From Paulownia fortunei (Eukaryota; Streptophyta; Magnoliopsida; Lamiales; Paulowniaceae), in NCBI GenBank assembly GCA_019321725.1, contig JAGSPU010000052.1, positions 2,728,001 to 2,792,000 of the forward strand: a stretch of DNA of 64,000 nucleotides. The letters are read 5' to 3'. A model generated the notes under the pieces. That model worked only from the letters and a program-made list of their open reading frames with translations. It searched no databases and was not told where the DNA came from. The translations under genes and the position numbers were made by a program. Positions 60,031 to 64,000 of the stretch are shown here, piece by piece. Position 1 is the first letter of the stretch. Each line of letters opens with the position of its first letter.

Positions 60031-60779
60031 AGCTAGAAAATTCCGGAGGGTGAGATTGAATTTTTTATTAAAAATAATAAAAATATATATTTTCAATTTT
60101 TTTAGAAAATAAAATTTAAAAATTTAATTATTTTACATATAAATTTATATTATTTTAAAATTTTAATAGAGTTGAATGCGCTTGACAGTCAGTGAGCCCT
60201 TACCTCTATCCTTATTGTAGCCATTCAACAAGAAAATATAATATTCCAGCATGCTTAAAGCTTGATCACGGACAGCGAAATCTGGGAACCAGTCACGAGA
60301 TTACTGTTGGAACTAACAAACCTAACTGATGAAGCTCCAAATTTCATGCCTTATATGCATCACAAAGTCACATAATTTAAGTCACAAAAAACTGTGTAAA
60401 TTATGAAAGATTCTTGCCTAGACCACATCAAACTAAATGCACGAGTAATAATGATTGTTGATGACAAGCAATTAAATAACAAGTGTGCAATGGACTTGGA
60501 TGCAGAACAAATTCGAACAGAAATTGCATCAATTAATACAAGTTCTATTTATTTAACTTTGGAATATCAATAATGAAGAAATTATTCTCTTTTGGCAATG
60601 TAATCAATTGCATGATATTAATTAACAATTTCAATGATATATATATATATATATATATATTTTTTGAAAACCGATATAATAAGCTAGTTTAAAAATCAAA
60701 TAGTTACACTTTACAGTTTAGCAAATGAACCAATAATTTCGTGACAGAAAGAGTGTATAATAAAAATAGAAACTAAATA

Positions 60780-61335
60780 TATTCCTTTAAATATGGACTT
60801 AAACACAAAATATATTTCATATTGTATGATGTGGCCTGAGTTCGGCTTCGATGACATGACTCTGGCCTAGAAAAAGTAAGTCGGATAAATCCTAAGGCAT
60901 CAGGTAGAGATTAGGTCAGTTTGGGCATTGGCATTGAGATTTCCTTCCTCGAGCAATTGATGTATTGATGAGGTGGATCTAGCTCGCCCTAATAAAGCCT
61001 GCTCAGGAGAAAACCATCTCCCTCAGCTTGAGTTCCGCAAAATGAGGATTTTCGTTAGGATCTTGTAATAAATTAATTATTAATGAATAAGAAGAAATAT
61101 TACGTGGCATGAATCCTTTACACGAATGGAATTTATCTTTAATTCAGTTATATCTAAAGGGGGAATTTACCTTCTCGCCCTTTGCATGCTATGGCTATAA
61201 ATTGACGAGATGAGGTATGACCCTTTTTTTTTTTCAGACTCTTATTCTTACTTCAATACATCTTCTTATTTCACCTAAATATATCAAGTGACTGAGTTGA
61301 GAAGTGACCATGGTAGGCAACCCTCAGTGGGTGTT
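60780..61335 (+). mobile_element. Possible solo LTR
   Basis: The layout resembles a plant retrotransposon LTR: a moderately GC-balanced first part, CTATAAATTGACGAGATGAGG as a TATA-like region at about 61194-61214, a pyrimidine-rich stretch, and TATCAAGTGACTGAGTTGAG near the end. No internal retrotransposon genes are beside it. The boundaries are not confirmed by TG...CA ends or a target duplication. Confidence 0.35.
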
Positions 61336-61465
61336 GTAGATGCTACACTTGGTATATATACACTTGGTATAGATCAATCATTCAAGTGTCTTATTTTTTT
61401 ATAAAATGATATATTTACCCTTCATCCATACATCAAGTGTAGCATGTATATTACCCCTTCAACAC
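61331..61465. repeat. Palindromic MITE-like element
   Basis: ATGCTACACTTG at 61340-61351 pairs with CAAGTGTAGCAT at 61434-61445, and outer GTGTTG (61331-61336) pairs with CAACAC (61460-61465). The interior is AT-rich. About 135 bases in all, like a small non-autonomous DNA transposon. Confidence 0.65.
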
Positions 61466-63036
61466 TACTAATTATTGTTTCAGAGGAGTTAATTGGTGGA
61501 GATAAAGGATAATTGTTGCTGAGTGGGATTTCTTGGAAGAGTGCTATTTTAGTACTCTCCATTGTAACTTTTCAAAAACAAAACATGAAAAATAATACAT
61601 GCAACAAATTATGCTTTGAGAATTACATTAGTTTGTCATAATATTGAAAGTCATACAGGTATTATCTATTCTCCTTAAATCTTTAAAAGAACAAACGAGA
61701 CAATGGATTTTGAGTCGAGGGGAATTGATTGCAAAAGAAGGGAAATCGTTCACATTAACCTTTAAATTTGTCCATATTCGTCCCAAACCCAACCATTAGC
61801 ATCGTTTCAAAAATAGTGAAAAAGTTCATCATATCAGTAAATAAAACGTGGTTCCAATTTTGTATTCCACATTCGTGTCACCTCAATTTAAAAAAAAAAA
61901 AAATTCTAAAATCTACATAAAGGACGAATTGCCAAATTTACATTATATAGAATACGACCCAACAAAAGTGACACGAATTGAAGATAAAAAAGGACTGCCA
62001 CATGGGTTCACGAGAATTGGAAATTATGGGACCTCCAGACAAACTGTTAATCATCAATGAAGACAAAAAAAATAAAAAAATTCTAAGTATATGGATGCAA
62101 ATGGTTTTTGCCATAGCAGTTGGAACAGTTTCTGTGGTACTGTTATAAGTCGTGTGTGTTTGGGATAGAAAGACACCTGCGAATGATGGTAGATAACATG
62201 TGAACTCACATGTGAGGAGAGTAGTCTGCTATCGTTTTCGTGAAGGGGTATCACATGCATGGGCGACAATCACTGCTGGAATTATTTTTGGAATGTATAG
62301 ATACCATTTACTACTAATTAATTTAATTTATGTTGTATGATTGATTAGGTGTTGTAAGATTAGGATGTATATGATTAAATGATTGTCTGAAATCTTTAGT
62401 ACGGGAAAGAATTGGGGTTAAGAAACGAACATAAATGTTGTAGTGGATTTAGTTTTACAAGATCGGATTATCTAAATTTTGTTGGAGACTATGCAAATAG
62501 ACGTGTGTATCGTTGTAAGAAAAAAGAATATATGTGGCAAAATATTAAACGGTGATGATAAAGTTGTCATTAATTTACACAGATTTTGTACTTTCACAAG
62601 CTCATCATATAGTGACAATTCAAACACAATTTTTATTGTGAAAATCATGTTGTGATAAAACAAAAATTATTAATACTTAGTACATATCATTAGTGATAAT
62701 TTTAATATTATTACTTTAACATCTTGTTAATATTATTTGGAGAAAGAGATAATGCAATAACAAAATTAGAGGTCCAGACAAAGTTTTGGCCAAGAATTGT
62801 CGTTAGGGTCTGTTCCATTTCGCCATCTTTCCATGCAAAAGACAATACAAATTCTCTCAACTTCATGTAACATAAACGAACAAATTATAAATGCACCCTG
62901 CCCACATTATTTCTTGTTACCTCTAAAACTGTTCTCCACTCAACAGATTTCTCTCTTCATCTACAGTTCCTTCCCTGCTGGTGACTTAGCTTGCATCAAT
63001 CATCGATCGTTGTGGAGGAGAATCGATCAAGGCAAC

Positions 63037-64000
63037 ATGCGTTGTGTGAAAAGAGATTTGATCCTTTGTTTCTTGCTGATGTTTCTTCTGGCAGTCGAAA
63101 ACCATGTAAGCAATGATCAAGTTCTAACAGCTCAATTTTTTCAGAATTATATGCTTATATTATTGCATTATATTTTTGTTCATTAAAATGTTTTATTTGA
63201 TGTCATGGTTTTATTTCTAACTAAAGCTGAGCAAGATTGGTTGTACAAGATTTTCTAAGTCAAAAACATGTTTATCAGATTAAAGATATATCTAATAGTA
63301 TCAGAAATTGTTCAGGTTTTTCACATATATATATTAACCAGTACCAATCTTTACCTTGGGCTAATTTTTGCAGGCAACAATCACTTTTTCCCCAGCTCCT
63401 CAGCCACAACCACCAGGCACATTCCCAATGGTAAGATTTCTTATAAGGGATCAGTCTAAGCCAAAAAAACAAAAAAAAAAATTAAAAAAAAAAAAAAATC
63501 TTTTCTCATTTACGTTTTCAAGTTGCTAATCCTCTAGCTGTTTTTGTGTTCACAGTATGGTATAACTCCTGGCAGCCTTCAACCTCAGGGTAAGAATAAC
63601 CACCACCCCTATCTCCACATGCATGATTTGTAAGTAGCTATACAGGTTACTCTTCCGAGGTTCAAGAACGATTACAACCATTCATGTGGTTTGGTTTCAC
63701 TTGTTGTATATCGTGTACATATGAGTCGGGGTTGACAGGACAGTTCTCTCAACTCTATAAATTTTTTAAATTTAATATATAAATTTATTGAATTTTCAAA
63801 CTTTATCTCCTTTGAAATTATTTCTTTGACTATTATTATTAAGAAAAAAAATTTAATCTGTGTTGAAGGCATATAAGTATGGTGTAAATATTTGTGACAG
63901 AGTGTGGGGCGCGGTGCACGGTTAGATGCTCGAAAACAGCATTCAAGAAGCCATGTATGTTTTTCTGTCAGAAATGCTGTGCGAAATGCCTGTGTGTGCC
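63037..64000 (+). CDS. GASA: GASA/snakin gibberellin-regulated peptide (3' end beyond window)
   Basis: A secreted cysteine-rich peptide family induced by gibberellin; some members are antimicrobial. Exons: 63037-63105, 63374-63430, 63556-63589, 63901 to the window edge, all in phase. The first exon MRCVKRDLILCFLLMFLLAVENH is a signal peptide with a basic start and a Leu/Phe core. Exons 2-3 form a proline-rich spacer (FSPAPQPQPPGTFP). Exon 4 begins the GASA domain: ECGARCTVRCSKTAFKKPCM, then FFCQKCCAKCLCVP, with nine of the usual twelve cysteines before the edge. A pyrimidine-rich leader precedes the ATG. The frame is intact. The proline-rich spacer places it with the longer GASA members. Confidence 0.95.

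Larger units (their letters stand above)
56171..63036. other. Long intergenic region
   Basis: Mostly AT-rich. Supported contents are the SINE at 57741-58009, a GC-rich block at 59617-60030, an (AT)n run at about 60635-60661, a possible solo LTR at 60780-61335 and a palindromic element at 61331-61465. From about 62780 the DNA is probably the GASA promoter and leader. No protein gene is supported. Confidence 0.55.

Overview
This window is nuclear DNA from a flowering plant, most likely a eudicot. It is AT-rich, its genes have many short exons with canonical GT-AG introns, and it holds plant-specific families (KOBITO1-like, plastid PrfB3, ERD15, GASA/snakin). It also carries a Ty1/Copia retrotransposon with an initiator-Met primer site, a tRNA-derived SINE and plant-style satellites. 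I cannot name the species.

Layout, left to right. (1) 0.5-4.5 kb, minus: a KOBITO1-like glycosyltransferase gene with 11 recognisable exons and several frame breaks. (2) 5.5-6.7 kb: an orphan X8/CBM43 domain piece (plus) and a second, decayed copy of the KOBITO1 3' end (minus). (3) 7.1-8.6 kb, plus: a broken CCCH zinc-finger gene. (4) 9.3-25.9 kb, minus: a 16-exon folylpolyglutamate synthase gene, with a degenerate Copia element (15.73-20.74 kb, antisense to the gene) in intron 6. (5) 29.1-33.7 kb, minus: PrfB3-like release-factor homologue without the GGQ loop. (6) 34.8-40.9 kb, minus: a 14-exon GNAT-acetyltransferase plus BRCT protein. (7) 43.0-45.05 kb, minus: ERD15-like PAM2 protein with a 5'UTR intron and a clear TATA box. 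(8) 45-51 kb: AT-rich intergenic DNA with a four-copy repeat family and a GC-rich island. (9) 51.3-56.2 kb, minus: a local cluster of PP2C phosphatase genes comprising one badly frameshifted copy, one near-intact copy, and a relic fused in frame upstream of the near-intact copy. (10) 56-63 kb: intergenic, with a SINE, a possible solo LTR, a palindromic element and a GC-rich island. (11) 63.0 kb to the edge, plus: a GASA/snakin peptide gene cut by the window end.

The genes are independent transcription units; there are no operons. A recurring feature is single- or double-base deletions inside otherwise conserved exons, often in homopolymers, in FPGS, GNAT-BRCT, KOBITO1, CCCH and PP2C. Exon phases before and after the FPGS and GNAT-BRCT breaks agree with the repaired length. 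This suggests uncorrected long-read errors in at least those two genes, while the KOBITO1, CCCH and first PP2C copies may be true pseudogenes. I found no clearly novel biological system. The most interesting items are the PP2C tail-to-head fusion, the GNAT-BRCT architecture, the GGQ-less release factor and the intronic Copia insertion.
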